The position numbers and the translations under genes are program-made. Under the pieces are notes generated by a model, which saw nothing but the letters and a program-made list of their open reading frames with translations, searched no databases and was not told the origin of the DNA. A stretch of DNA of 64,000 bases. Source: Vulcanimicrobiota bacterium. GTDB lineage: Bacteria > Vulcanimicrobiota > Xenobia > Xenobiales > JADMJV01. The DNA lies in the NCBI GenBank assembly GCA_019637395.1, contig JAHBVR010000016.1:160805-224804 (forward strand). The letters are read 5' to 3'. This document shows positions 55,557-63,973 of this stretch, piece after piece. Position 1 is the stretch's first letter, and every line of letters begins with the position of its first letter.

Positions 55557-56561
55557 ATGAGGTTTCCACTCGATTTCGTAATGAATAACGCCAAGCACAT
55601 GGTGCAACAGCGTTCCAAGGGACGCAAGCGTTATCCCACGGTGCTGATGCTTGAGCCTCTCTACACCTGCAACCTGGCCTGCATCGGCTGCTCCACCGAG
55701 CGCCACACCGGCAAACTCAAAGACCGCCTCTCGGTCGAGAAGTGCCTGGAAGCCGCCCGTCTGGCCGAAGCCCCCACCGTCTCGCTGTGCGGGGGCGAAC
55801 CGTTGCTTTACCCCGAATTGCCCGAACTCATCAAAGGCCTGATCGATATGGGCAAGCACATCATCCTGTGCACCAACGCCATGCTCTGCGACAAGAAACT
55901 GTTTGACGTGATTCCGCCTCATAAGCAACTCTTCGTCAACGTCCACCTCGACGGCATGAAGGCCACCCATGACTATGTGTGCGACCGCGAGGGCGTCTTT
56001 GACAAAGCCCTGGAAGCGATCAAAGAGTGCAAGAAGCGTGGCTACGTCACCCTGACCAACACCACCGTCTACAAGCAAACCGACATGGACGAAGTGGAAG
56101 CGCTCTGCGAACTGCTCGCCTCCATCAAGGTAGACGGCCTGCTCATCGCTCCCGGCTACCACTACGAGAGCGTCCAGAACGACGTCTTCATGACCCAGGA
56201 GCAGATCCACGAGAAATTCAAGCGCGTGCGCGAACTGTCGTCCCGCTACCGCCTGACGGCCACTCCCACCTTCCTGGAGTTCGCCGCCGGCCTGATCGAA
56301 CTGCGCTGCTCGCCCTGGTCGACGGTCAACTATACCCCGATGGGCTGGAAAGGCCCCTGCTACCTCATCGGCGACAAATTCTTCGAGGACTTCCACACCT
56401 TCTGGAACGAAATGAACTGGGATTACTGGGAGACCCGCCAGGACCGCCGTTGCGCTAACTGCAAAATGCATTCTGGTTTTGAATATAGCGCGGTAGAAGC
56501 CGCCTCCAAGAGCCTCAAGGGCATGGCCCAGATGGCCTACTGGCACCTTACCGCCAAATAA
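55557..56561 (+). CDS. hpnH: Hopanoid biosynthesis radical SAM protein HpnH (adenosylhopane synthase)
   Basis: The product is 334 residues from ATG 55557 with GAGGG upstream. The radical SAM cluster is C38-x3-C42-x2-C45 in TCNLACIGC. GGEPLLYPE and a C-terminal CANCKMHSGFE follow. KGRKRYPTVLMLEPLYTCNLAC, NVHLDGMKATHD, GLLIAPGYHYE and GWKGPCYLIGD match HpnH closely. HpnH adds a 5'-deoxyadenosyl group to diploptene, the first step toward extended hopanoids. The other hpn genes in the window are on the opposite strand downstream. Squalene-hopene cyclase itself is not here. Confidence 0.93.
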   Translation: MRFPLDFVMNNAKHMVQQRSKGRKRYPTVLMLEPLYTCNLACIGCSTERHTGKLKDRLSVEKCLEAARLAEAPTVSLCGGEPLLYPELPELIKGLIDMGKHIILCTNAMLCDKKLFDVIPPHKQLFVNVHLDGMKATHDYVCDREGVFDKALEAIKECKKRGYVTLTNTTVYKQTDMDEVEALCELLASIKVDGLLIAPGYHYESVQNDVFMTQEQIHEKFKRVRELSSRYRLTATPTFLEFAAGLIELRCSPWSTVNYTPMGWKGPCYLIGDKFFEDFHTFWNEMNWDYWETRQDRRCANCKMHSGFEYSAVEAASKSLKGMAQMAYWHLTAK

Positions 56562-56613
56562 GTGCCGCGCCTGGCCGTAGGCAGCCACAGGATGTGGCCC
56601 CAGAATCTCGACC

Positions 56614-57324
56614 GTGACTGAAAAACCCGGAGTGGAGGTGGCGCAGCCGCCGACCGACCGGCGGTCTGTGTCGAGATTTGGGGCCCTCAAGGAAGCCCTT
56701 ACCGTCTTTTTCCAAGGACCCCGAGAAGTGCCCGCACTGCTCGGGGTTCCTGCCTTAATCAAGGTGGAAAGTTTGATGTGGCTGTTCTACTTCTGGCGAT
56801 TTTTACCGCTGGACATCTATCTCCAGGGGAAACCTTTATCCAACCGGCCCTTCAAGGACTTCCGCTTCGGCGAAACACCCTATTTCACGGGTTTGGAAAT
56901 CTGCCGGCTGGCCCGTCTGCGCAAGGGAGAGAAATTCTACGACCTGGGCTGCGGGCGGGGCAAAATGGTCTTTGCCGCCGCCCTGGGCTTCGGTGCCCAG
57001 GCCGTCGGGGTGGACCTGTTGCCCACCTATATCCATTTTGGTGAACGCATCGCCAACCTGACCGGCTGCGACGCCCAATTCCTGCTGGAGGATTTCACTC
57101 TGGTGGAGGTCTTCGAAGCCGACGTCATCTATGTGGCCGGCTCGATCTTTTCCCAGGAAACCTGGGATGAACTCCTGTTACTGATCGAACAACTGCAGCC
57201 CGGCAGCCGCTGGGTATGCGTGGGACGCCAGGCCGAGCATGCTTTGCTCAAGGCCTACGACCAGCGCGAATTTCTCTTCTCCTGGGGCTACGAAATGGTC
57301 TACTTCTATGAGGTGTTAGTCTAG
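56614..57324 (+). CDS. SAM-dependent methyltransferase (Rossmann, DOT1-like)
   Basis: The product is 236 residues from GTG 56614. Motif I is KFYDLGCGRGKMVFAAAL (residues ~109-126), the acidic end of strand 2 is AVGVDLLPTY and motif III is near ADVIYVAGSIFS. The first 75 residues include hydrophobic, aromatic stretches (IKVESLMWLFYFWRFLPLDIYL) that may attach it to the membrane. It follows hpnH by 52 bp and could methylate a hopanoid or another lipid, which is inference. It ends over the 3' remnant of a Uma2-like gene on the other strand. Confidence 0.83.
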   Translation: MTEKPGVEVAQPPTDRRSVSRFGALKEALTVFFQGPREVPALLGVPALIKVESLMWLFYFWRFLPLDIYLQGKPLSNRPFKDFRFGETPYFTGLEICRLARLRKGEKFYDLGCGRGKMVFAAALGFGAQAVGVDLLPTYIHFGERIANLTGCDAQFLLEDFTLVEVFEADVIYVAGSIFSQETWDELLLLIEQLQPGSRWVCVGRQAEHALLKAYDQREFLFSWGYEMVYFYEVLV

Positions 57325-57905
57325 GCGGCCCTGGTTCTCCCGCTCCAGCTTTGCCAACCGCGCTCCCGCCTCGCGCCAAGCGTGCATAGCTTCCAGGCGA
57401 GCCAGTTCGGCCTCGCTGTATGTCGGCAGGCCGGCGGAACTGCCGGGAAGGTAAAGACGAAGCAGGCGATTCTCCACGCCCAGGTCCAACCTGGGACTGT
57501 GAATGCGGATGGGACTAATTGTCCTGTCACGCTTTCTGACCTTGGGCCGAAATTGGGCTGCCGTCTCGGGTCGCTCGGCCAGGACTTCGGCCTCCCCAGC
57601 ATTTCGTTGGTCGCCTTCTTGGTGCCGAGATCGTGGACGCGACTGCTCCTGGAAGAAATTTCGAAGACGACCTGCGGAACGATGCCTCCTTCCTCCCAGG
57701 TCTTATAGGAAGAGCGGTCGATATTCCGGGCGCCGAAACAGACATAAACGTCCGGTGACTGCTTCTCCTCGACGTTGCCCCCCACAAACACATCACCGCG
57801 CTCACGGTAACGGAACTCAAGCACCGCCTGCAAATATTGGGCAGCGCGGTAATGCCAGGTCGTCTCGGTTACGGTTTCCTCATAATAAGGATAGACGATT
57901 CCCAT
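57316..57905 (-). pseudogene. Uma2-family (DUF820) PD-(D/E)xK endonuclease, frameshifted and deleted
   Basis: The first ~105 residues from ATG 57905 read as a Uma2 protein: SPDVYVCFG with the catalytic Asp and VVFEISSRSSRVHDLGTKK with the E-x-S and Lys. After ATNEMLG the frame becomes nonsense to a stop at 57321. A different minus-strand frame then carries a typical Uma2 C-terminus (SPIRIHSPRLDLGVENRLLRL, PTYSEAELARLEAMHAWREAG) ending with TAA at 57316. The usual 'GVREYxIFDP' segment is missing, so there is a deletion as well as a frameshift. Uma2 genes are common in cyanobacteria, Chloroflexota and similar genomes and are often mobile. Confidence 0.75.
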
Positions 57906-57949
57906 AACGGGACTTTATTCGACGCGGTGACTCCTGAGCTGTGTGTCGT

Positions 57950-59092
57950 CTAGAGGTCGAAGCGCTTGAGCACTTTCATACGCCCGTCGGGATAGAGCTT
58001 GAGCAGTCGCGGGCCCCAGCGCACCTGATCGCCGACCAGACTGCATACCCAGAGGACGAGGTAGAAGTAGTCCTTGAGAACGAGCCACCCGATCCATTTC
58101 TCGGCCTCCACCGCCCCAAACACCTTCCAGTTGTGGAGAGTGGCCCGAATGCGAGTGCCCCACCACAACCAGAGCGCCAGCGCGCTCTGCCAGGTCCAAC
58201 CCTGGAAGAGCAAAATTAGAGTGGCCCAGAGGGCCCCCTGGGTGACGATGAAGGCGAAGTGCCCGCCCGGCCTCGAGATCCGATAGGTGCGCATCCAGCG
58301 CAACTGATGGAGCAAGTATTCCTTGAGCTTCATGCCGGGCAGCACGTCTTCCACCACCAACCCGGCCAACTTCACCTTCCAGCCTGCCCTGGTGATGCGG
58401 TTGCCCAGCTGGTAATCCTCGGCAAGATAATCGCCCAGCACGTCAAAAGCACCAATCGATTCCAGTACATCCCGCCGGAATGCCATATTGGCACCCAGCC
58501 CGAAAGACATCCCCTCGAGGGCCCGGGCCACCAACACGCTGGTGGAAAAATCCAGCACGCTCAGCGCCTCCATGGCCAGGGCCGGCGAGTTGACCCGCTG
58601 GATACAATACAAGCAGGTGACCATGCCGACTTTCGGATCCTCAAAGCCGGCCATGATCTTGTCCATATAGTTGGGCGGCGCGTGCATATCCGAGTCGGTG
58701 CTCAGGATGTAGGGCAGCGTGCAATGGGGCCAGCCCTGGATCATGCTGGCCACCTTGGGATTGGCGCCGTTGCCTGAGGCATCGCCCTCGACGACCTTGA
58801 CGCGAGGATCTTTGGCCGCGATCTCTCGGGCCAGCTCAGCTGAGGGGTCCTGTAGGCGGCCAATGGTGAAAACCACTTCCTGCTCTCCGCGGTAGTCCTG
58901 GTCGATATAACTGCGCCAGTTGGTTTCGGAGCGAGGCTGCCGCCCGTGCACCGTCTTCAGGTGCGAAACGGGGTAGTCCGGTTTGAAGGGAGCCGCCGGT
59001 TCCAGTTCAAAGCGCCGAAAGCGCTCCACCAGGTAAAAAGTAGCCCACTGGTAGAGAATCGCGAAGCCGAGTAAAAGCCAGAGTAAAATCAT
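57950..59092 (-). CDS. hpnI: Hopanoid glycosyltransferase HpnI (ceramide-glucosyltransferase-like)
   Basis: The product is 380 residues from ATG 59092, which overlaps the hpnG stop (ATGA). A GT2 fold with an N-terminal membrane helix (LWLLLGFAILYQWATFYLV) and C-terminal hydrophobic segments is visible. Metal motif DSD is in ILSTDSDMHAP, the acidic catalytic region LAEDYQLGNR and the Q-x-x-R-W motif HQLRWMRTYR. In the known pathway HpnI adds GlcNAc to bacteriohopanetetrol. The order hpnA-hpnG-hpnI supports the call. Confidence 0.9.
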   Translation of the reverse strand: MILLWLLLGFAILYQWATFYLVERFRRFELEPAAPFKPDYPVSHLKTVHGRQPRSETNWRSYIDQDYRGEQEVVFTIGRLQDPSAELAREIAAKDPRVKVVEGDASGNGANPKVASMIQGWPHCTLPYILSTDSDMHAPPNYMDKIMAGFEDPKVGMVTCLYCIQRVNSPALAMEALSVLDFSTSVLVARALEGMSFGLGANMAFRRDVLESIGAFDVLGDYLAEDYQLGNRITRAGWKVKLAGLVVEDVLPGMKLKEYLLHQLRWMRTYRISRPGGHFAFIVTQGALWATLILLFQGWTWQSALALWLWWGTRIRATLHNWKVFGAVEAEKWIGWLVLKDYFYLVLWVCSLVGDQVRWGPRLLKLYPDGRMKVLKRFDL

Positions 59093-59775
59093 GAGTTGAT
59101 CGCTTCCAGCAGTTGACTGCTTTTGAGGATGAGTTGCCGGCGGGCCTGCTTCTCCCAGCGGCCGAACTCGATGAGGGCGGGAATCTGGCCCGGATGGGTC
59201 AGAATTTCCCTGGCCAGGCGGGCCGGAGCAGTCTGTCCTTTGGAACTGACACATCGATTGAAATCAATGGGTAAGTTCCTGTGCAAAGGATCGATGATGA
59301 CCCGCAGAGCGCGCCAGGGTAGACCGGCGCTTTCGGCGGCTTCGGCCAGCACCGCGCTCTCCATATCGACCGCGCAGGCCTCGGGGTGATTCTCCGCCAG
59401 CCGGCGCTTACTCTCTTGGGAAGGCGCCAGTTTGCTCACGCTGAGCAGGCGCTGGCCGGCTTGCCCACAGCGAAAGACCCGCCTGTCAGCGGTCTCGATC
59501 TCCCGGGCATGGATAGCGTCGCCGGGCTGCAAATGCTCTTTCAGAGCCCCCGAATAGCCCAGGCTGACCAGTAGTTCAGGCTGGCCGAGTTTGACCAGGT
59601 CCTGCACGGCGCGGCGAGCGTGGCGCGGTCCCACGCCGCTCAGCGCCACCTGGACCCGCAGGCCGGCCACTTTGCCGGTAAAAAACTCACCCGGACCGGT
59701 CCACTCCAGCTTCCAGTGCTTGCGCAGAGGGGTGAACTCTTCCCACATAGCCACCAGGATACCCACCGATTTCAC
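59089..59775 (-). CDS. hpnG: Hopanoid nucleosidase/phosphorylase HpnG
   Basis: The product is 228 residues from GTG 59775 (GTGA overlap with the hpnA stop). It is a purine-nucleoside-phosphorylase-fold protein: VGILVAMWEEFTPLRKHW, VALSGVGPRHARRAVQDL, LLVSLGYSGALKEHLQPGDAI and the nucleoside-binding AVDMESAVLAEAAE. HpnG removes adenine from adenosylhopane made by HpnH to give ribosylhopane, which fits the set of hpn genes here. Confidence 0.9.
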   Translation of the reverse strand: MKSVGILVAMWEEFTPLRKHWKLEWTGPGEFFTGKVAGLRVQVALSGVGPRHARRAVQDLVKLGQPELLVSLGYSGALKEHLQPGDAIHAREIETADRRVFRCGQAGQRLLSVSKLAPSQESKRRLAENHPEACAVDMESAVLAEAAESAGLPWRALRVIIDPLHRNLPIDFNRCVSSKGQTAPARLAREILTHPGQIPALIEFGRWEKQARRQLILKSSQLLEAINS

Positions 59776-60761
59776 AGCGGGGCGTATCCGTGGGTTTGGT
59801 ACCAATCAATGGCGCGTTGCAGAGCCATGTCGACCGAAGTAGGACGGAACCCCAATTCCCTGACAGCCCGATCATTGGAGAACCACATACGTTTCCGGGC
59901 CATCTTCACACCTTCGAGAGGAATAAAAGGTTCTCGCTTCAGCAGGGTGCCGGTCAGAAAATTCTCGGCCCAGGCCAGACCATAGACAAAGCCGTAGGGC
60001 AGCTTAACTTTCGGAGCCTTCTTCTGAGTCAGCGAGGCCAGTTTCTGCAGAATTTGCTCCAACGTCATATTCTGGTTGCCCAGAATGTAGAGGCGTCCGG
60101 GCTGCCCTTTCTCGGGAGCCAGCAGATGGCCGTCCACCACATCTTCCACCGCCACCAGATTCAACCCGGTGTCCACGAAAGCGGGCATCTTGCCGTTCAG
60201 AAAGTCCACGATAATCTTGCCGGTAGCCGTCGGCTTCCAATCATGAGATCCGATAGGAGTCGAAGGATTAACGATATATACGGGATAGTTCTTAGCGAAG
60301 TCCTGAGCCACCTGCTGGGCCAAAAATTTGGACCGCTTATAGTGACCAATCATGTCATCCAGAGTGACAGGAGTTGTCTCTTCACCCGGCCGGCCCGATT
60401 TCGGAATGCCGATAGCCGCCACCGAACTGGTGTAGACGACCTCTTTGACTCCTTGCTCCCGGCAGGCGCGCAAGAGGTTCTCGGTGCCGTCCACGTTATT
60501 TTCATAGAGCTCACGAACGTTACGCGACCACAGCCGGTAGTCGGCGGCGCAATGGAAAACCCGCTGACAATCCTTGACGGCCGCTCGCAACGACTTGCGA
60601 TCCTTCAAATCGCCGATGGCCGTCTCGAAGCGCTGATCCCGTAGAATCTCGACGCTTTTCGGCGAACGGGCCAGCACCCGTACCTGATGGCCCCGGCTCA
60701 GCAAGGCGCGCACCAGGTGGCTGCCCACGAAGCCCCCGCCGCCGGTAACTAAGACCTGCAT
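59772..60761 (-). CDS. hpnA: Hopanoid-associated sugar epimerase-like protein HpnA
   Basis: The product is a 329-residue extended SDR. The Rossmann motif is TGGGGFVGSHLV (6-17), the active site includes TSSVAAIG and Y-x-x-x-K in GHYKRSKFLAQ, and HCAADYRLW is a typical HpnA string. The start ATG 60761 lies 13 bp inside the upstream cyclase-like gene, with GAGG upstream. The substrate in hopanoid synthesis is not settled; in this operon it likely modifies the side chain. Confidence 0.92.
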   Translation of the reverse strand: MQVLVTGGGGFVGSHLVRALLSRGHQVRVLARSPKSVEILRDQRFETAIGDLKDRKSLRAAVKDCQRVFHCAADYRLWSRNVRELYENNVDGTENLLRACREQGVKEVVYTSSVAAIGIPKSGRPGEETTPVTLDDMIGHYKRSKFLAQQVAQDFAKNYPVYIVNPSTPIGSHDWKPTATGKIIVDFLNGKMPAFVDTGLNLVAVEDVVDGHLLAPEKGQPGRLYILGNQNMTLEQILQKLASLTQKKAPKVKLPYGFVYGLAWAENFLTGTLLKREPFIPLEGVKMARKRMWFSNDRAVRELGFRPTSVDMALQRAIDWYQTHGYAPL

Positions 60762-61012
60762 CGCAAGGCGGCCTCAACCATCGGATGTTGCTGGGGAAGT
60801 CCCATTTTCAGCATGGCTTCGATCACGAGTTCCGTTTCATCTCCGAAGGAACCATCCGCCCGCTGCTGCTGAAACAGATGGTCCAGCGCCCTTCTTACCC
60901 GAGCGGAATGCTGGTTATACCCGTGTTCGGCCAACAGGCAAAGCGCCCGAGCGGTGCCCCCCGGCCAACTCCCGTCCAGGCGCTGCAGGTCCAGAAGCGG
61001 GCCTATCTCCAC
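60749..61012 (-). CDS. Short squalene-cyclase-repeat-like protein, 87 residues
   Basis: It starts at GTG 61012 inside the last codons of purA and ends inside hpnA. It carries LQRLDGSWPGGTARALCLL and LFQQQRADGSFGDETELVIEAMLKM, two QW-like repeats (Q-x3-DGSW / Q-x3-DGSFG-x-E-T) of the prenyltransferase/squalene-hopene-cyclase toroid. It lacks the DxDD catalytic segment and is one-seventh of a cyclase. It may be a remnant of a cyclase gene or a short repeat protein. Its place in an hpn operon favours a hopanoid link. Confidence 0.7.
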   Translation of the reverse strand: MEIGPLLDLQRLDGSWPGGTARALCLLAEHGYNQHSARVRRALDHLFQQQRADGSFGDETELVIEAMLKMGLPQQHPMVEAALRCRS

Positions 61013-62382
61013 AGGCTGGAGGCGCGATGACTACCCACGGAGACGATCTTGATGGGCACACCGATCCATTCTTCCAGCTTCTTCACGTAGGTTTTCGCCT
61101 GCTTCGGCAGTTCCTCAAAAGAGGTCGCCTGACCGAGGCTCTCCCAACCTTCCAGCTCTTCGTAGACCGGCTTGTATTCGTGAAGGTGGTGGATACGGGC
61201 GGGAAAATCGGTGGTGCGCCGCCCCTGATACTCATAGGCCACGCAAACCTTGAGCCTGGGGATGCCGTCGAGCACATCCAGCTTGGTCAGCGCAATCTGG
61301 TTGAGACCGGACATACGCACAGCCTGGCGCACCGCCACGGTATCCAACCAACCGCAGCGACGCGGACGGCCGGTGGTGGTGCCATATTCGGCCCCGACCG
61401 CCCGCAGCCAGCGACCCATCCAGTAGTCATCTCCACTCAACGCCAGCTTCTTTTCCTCGGCCGTCAGGTGGGGCAGGGTGCCACCCGGAACCACTTTGTC
61501 CTGCTCTTTGATACGCTCGTACTCGCCCAACTCGGCCGGGAAGTGCCCCTCGCCGACGCGCGTGCCGTAGGCCTTGACCACCCCCATGCGCACTTCCGGC
61601 AGCACGCAATTGCCCGTGCCCACGTAGCACCCGGCCAGGCCCACGCTGGAAGAGGTCACGTACGGATAAGTCCCCCAGTCCACATCCAGCAGGCTGCCTT
61701 GAGCCCCCTCATAGAGAAAACTCTTCCCCTCGGTGATCAAGCGGGCGATCATGGCGCCGGTGTCGCGCACCTTGCCTTTGATCACCTCGGCGGCGGCCAC
61801 GAACTCCTGGATGATCTGCTCCGGGTCGAGAGGCTCGAGGTTGTAGACCTTCTGAAAAAGGTTGTTTTTCTCGGCACACACTTCTCTCACCCGCTGAGAA
61901 AAATGTTTCAGATCGATCTGACCGTTCTCGTCGATCATGTCGCCCACGCGAAGGCCTCGGCGCCCGGCGCGATCCTCGTAGCAGGGTCCGATACCTTTGG
62001 CGGTCGTGCCCAAGCGGCCGCCTTGTTGCGCATCGACAGCTCGATGCCAGGGCATCACCATGTGAGCACGATCCGAGATAAACAGATTTTCACAACTGAT
62101 GTTTCGCGTCTTCAGATTCTCGATTTCCTTGACCAGGAAGAGTGGATCGACGACCACGCCGGCGGCGATGATGTTGACCGTCTCCTGATGCAAAATCCCG
62201 GAAGGAATCAAGTGCAGGGGATACTTCCCATCATCCAGCACAATGGTGTGACCGGCGTTGGCGCCACCATTGAAGCGCACCACCACATCCAAATCGCCCT
62301 TCTGGACCAGCAGGTCGACAATCTTTCCTTTGCCTTCGTCGCCAAATTGGGCGCCGGCAATGAGCACGCTAGGTCTTTTCAT
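61003..62382 (-). CDS. purA: Adenylosuccinate synthase
   Basis: The product is 459 residues. It joins IMP and aspartate with GTP, the first committed AMP step. Markers are GDEGKGK (14-20), NAGHT with H45, GTTAKGIGPCYEDRAGR, LYEGAQGSLLDVDWGTYPYVTSS and TTGRPRRCGWLD. About 30 residues are added between AELGEYE and TTGRPRR (IKEQDKVVPGGTLPHLTAEEKKLALSGDDYW), explaining the length over the usual 430. guaB lies 15 bp upstream. Its last bases contain the start of the cyclase-like gene. Confidence 0.96.
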   Translation of the reverse strand: MKRPSVLIAGAQFGDEGKGKIVDLLVQKGDLDVVVRFNGGANAGHTIVLDDGKYPLHLIPSGILHQETVNIIAAGVVVDPLFLVKEIENLKTRNISCENLFISDRAHMVMPWHRAVDAQQGGRLGTTAKGIGPCYEDRAGRRGLRVGDMIDENGQIDLKHFSQRVREVCAEKNNLFQKVYNLEPLDPEQIIQEFVAAAEVIKGKVRDTGAMIARLITEGKSFLYEGAQGSLLDVDWGTYPYVTSSSVGLAGCYVGTGNCVLPEVRMGVVKAYGTRVGEGHFPAELGEYERIKEQDKVVPGGTLPHLTAEEKKLALSGDDYWMGRWLRAVGAEYGTTTGRPRRCGWLDTVAVRQAVRMSGLNQIALTKLDVLDGIPRLKVCVAYEYQGRRTTDFPARIHHLHEYKPVYEELEGWESLGQATSFEELPKQAKTYVKKLEEWIGVPIKIVSVGSHRASSLWR

Positions 62383-62397
62383 GGTTTTCTCCTTCTA

Positions 62398-63882
62398 TCA
62401 GGCGCGGAAGATACTGGTCCCGCCCTCGCGGACGGACTCGACGGTTTGCCTCTCGACCTGGACCTCTTTGTAGAACGAATCTAAATTAGAACAGCCGCAG
62501 GAAGACAGCGTGCCTTTGATGGCCATCAGTTCGCGCGGTAGTCCCTTGTGCAGGCTGCCTTTGTAGAGAACGTAGCCCTCCTCGCCCTCGATCACGAAAC
62601 TACGCGGATCGTCCTGCTGATAGCGCTTGACGTTCTTGGCCCGCGGCGAAGCTTCGCCCCAGTAGGGTTTGACGGTCACTTCGACCTCCGCCAGTTGCCC
62701 GGAGAACATGACCGGCAGGCGCTTCAGAAAGCTGGTGGTCGGGCTCTCCTCGAAGCCGGCGAAATATTTGCCCATCATCAGGACGTCGGCTCCCAGAGCC
62801 AGAGCCACCGACATGTCGCCGCTCGATTCAAGGCCGCCATCGCTGATGACGGGAACATACTTGCCGGTCTTCTGAAAATGGCGGTCGCGGGCCAGGGCAC
62901 ACTGATGCACGGCGGTGGCCTGTCCGCGGCCAATGGCTTTGACCCGGCGCGTGGTGCAGATGGAGCCGGAGCCGATCCCCACTTTGATGGCATCGGCACC
63001 CTGCTCCACCAGATAGTCAAAGCCGGCTTGATCCACCACGTTACCGGCCACGACAGGCACGCCCAGTTTCTTGAGCCGCTTGATGGTGTCTTGCATATAC
63101 TCCGAGAAACCATCGGAAGCATCCACCACCAGAACGTCAGCACCGGCCTCGACCAGGTTCCTGGCCCGTTCCTGATCTTCGGGATGAGTGGAAATGGCCC
63201 CGGCCACTCGCAGGCGCTTCTGAGCGTCTACCACGCCGGCCGGAAACTCGTGGGCTCGACGAATATCGCTGAAGAAGACCACGCTTCTCAGCATCCCCTT
63301 CTCGTCGACCACCGGTAGAACGCCAATGCCCGACTCAAAGATCAGCTTGTTGGCCTCCCCCAGCGACATGCCGTGCCTGCCCACTACCAGCTTGTCCAGC
63401 GGCAACATGCGCTCCTTGACCAGAAGCTCGGCGTCTTGCCAGGGATTATACTTCTTCTCGGTGAGCAGGCCGACCAGCCGGCCCTTTTTATCCACCACCG
63501 GAAAAGTGGAATAGCCGTGCTGGCGCTCCAGGTCGATCACCTTCTGGATCGGCATATCGTCGGAGACGGTGATGACCTTCTCGACAAATCCGGCCTTGAA
63601 GCGTTTGACCGCGCGAATCATGTCCAACTGATCCTGGGCAGGCACGTTGCCGGCCGGAATCACAGCCATGCCGCCGTGCTGAGCCAGGGCGATGGCCAAC
63701 CGGTCCCCGGTCACCGCCTCCATGGCGGCGCTCATGAAGGGGATGTTGAGTTTTAAATCGTGCGTGAGACGAGTGGATAGATCGACCTGGGCGATTCCCT
63801 GGTCCCGGCGCGTGCAGCGCGGCAGCAGAATATACTCGCGGAAAGTACTGGAGAGTTCGCTAGTAAATTTCTCGTTTTCCAT
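62398..63882 (-). CDS. guaB: Inosine-5'-monophosphate dehydrogenase
   Basis: The product is 494 residues. It makes XMP from IMP with NAD+, the committed GMP step. The catalytic cysteine is C309 in GIGSGSICTTR, followed by the flap. Two CBS domains lie at about 104-155 and 160-215. Also present are PFMSAAMEAVTGDRLAIALAQ, DASDGFSEYMQ in the usual D-S-A-H-G-H-S position (divergent) and ISDGGLESSGD. With purA directly after it, both branches from IMP are transcribed together. The promoter region is shared with a plus-strand promoter at 63945. Confidence 0.96.
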   Translation of the reverse strand: MENEKFTSELSSTFREYILLPRCTRRDQGIAQVDLSTRLTHDLKLNIPFMSAAMEAVTGDRLAIALAQHGGMAVIPAGNVPAQDQLDMIRAVKRFKAGFVEKVITVSDDMPIQKVIDLERQHGYSTFPVVDKKGRLVGLLTEKKYNPWQDAELLVKERMLPLDKLVVGRHGMSLGEANKLIFESGIGVLPVVDEKGMLRSVVFFSDIRRAHEFPAGVVDAQKRLRVAGAISTHPEDQERARNLVEAGADVLVVDASDGFSEYMQDTIKRLKKLGVPVVAGNVVDQAGFDYLVEQGADAIKVGIGSGSICTTRRVKAIGRGQATAVHQCALARDRHFQKTGKYVPVISDGGLESSGDMSVALALGADVLMMGKYFAGFEESPTTSFLKRLPVMFSGQLAEVEVTVKPYWGEASPRAKNVKRYQQDDPRSFVIEGEEGYVLYKGSLHKGLPRELMAIKGTLSSCGCSNLDSFYKEVQVERQTVESVREGGTSIFRA

Positions 63883-63944
63883 AGGAGCGGGCGAGTTCGC
63901 AGGTAGGCAGGGGGTTCCTTCTGCATAAAAACCGCCCCGACATG

Positions 63945-63973
63945 TTGACAGCGCTTGCCCCCCGTGCTAATCT
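63945..63973 (+). promoter_or_regulatory. Sigma-70-type promoter reading out of the window
   Basis: TTGACA (63945-63950), a 17-bp spacer and TAATCT (63968-63973) with the extended -10 TGC before it give a near-consensus promoter. It points to the right, so the gene it drives starts beyond base 64000. guaB is on the other side, divergent. Confidence 0.8.

Noticed and set aside
55527-56762. 411-residue minus-strand frame opposite hpnH
   Set aside because: Antisense to hpnH; no homology seen in the translation.
61027-62484. 485-residue plus-strand frame opposite purA
   Set aside because: Antisense to a universally conserved enzyme.
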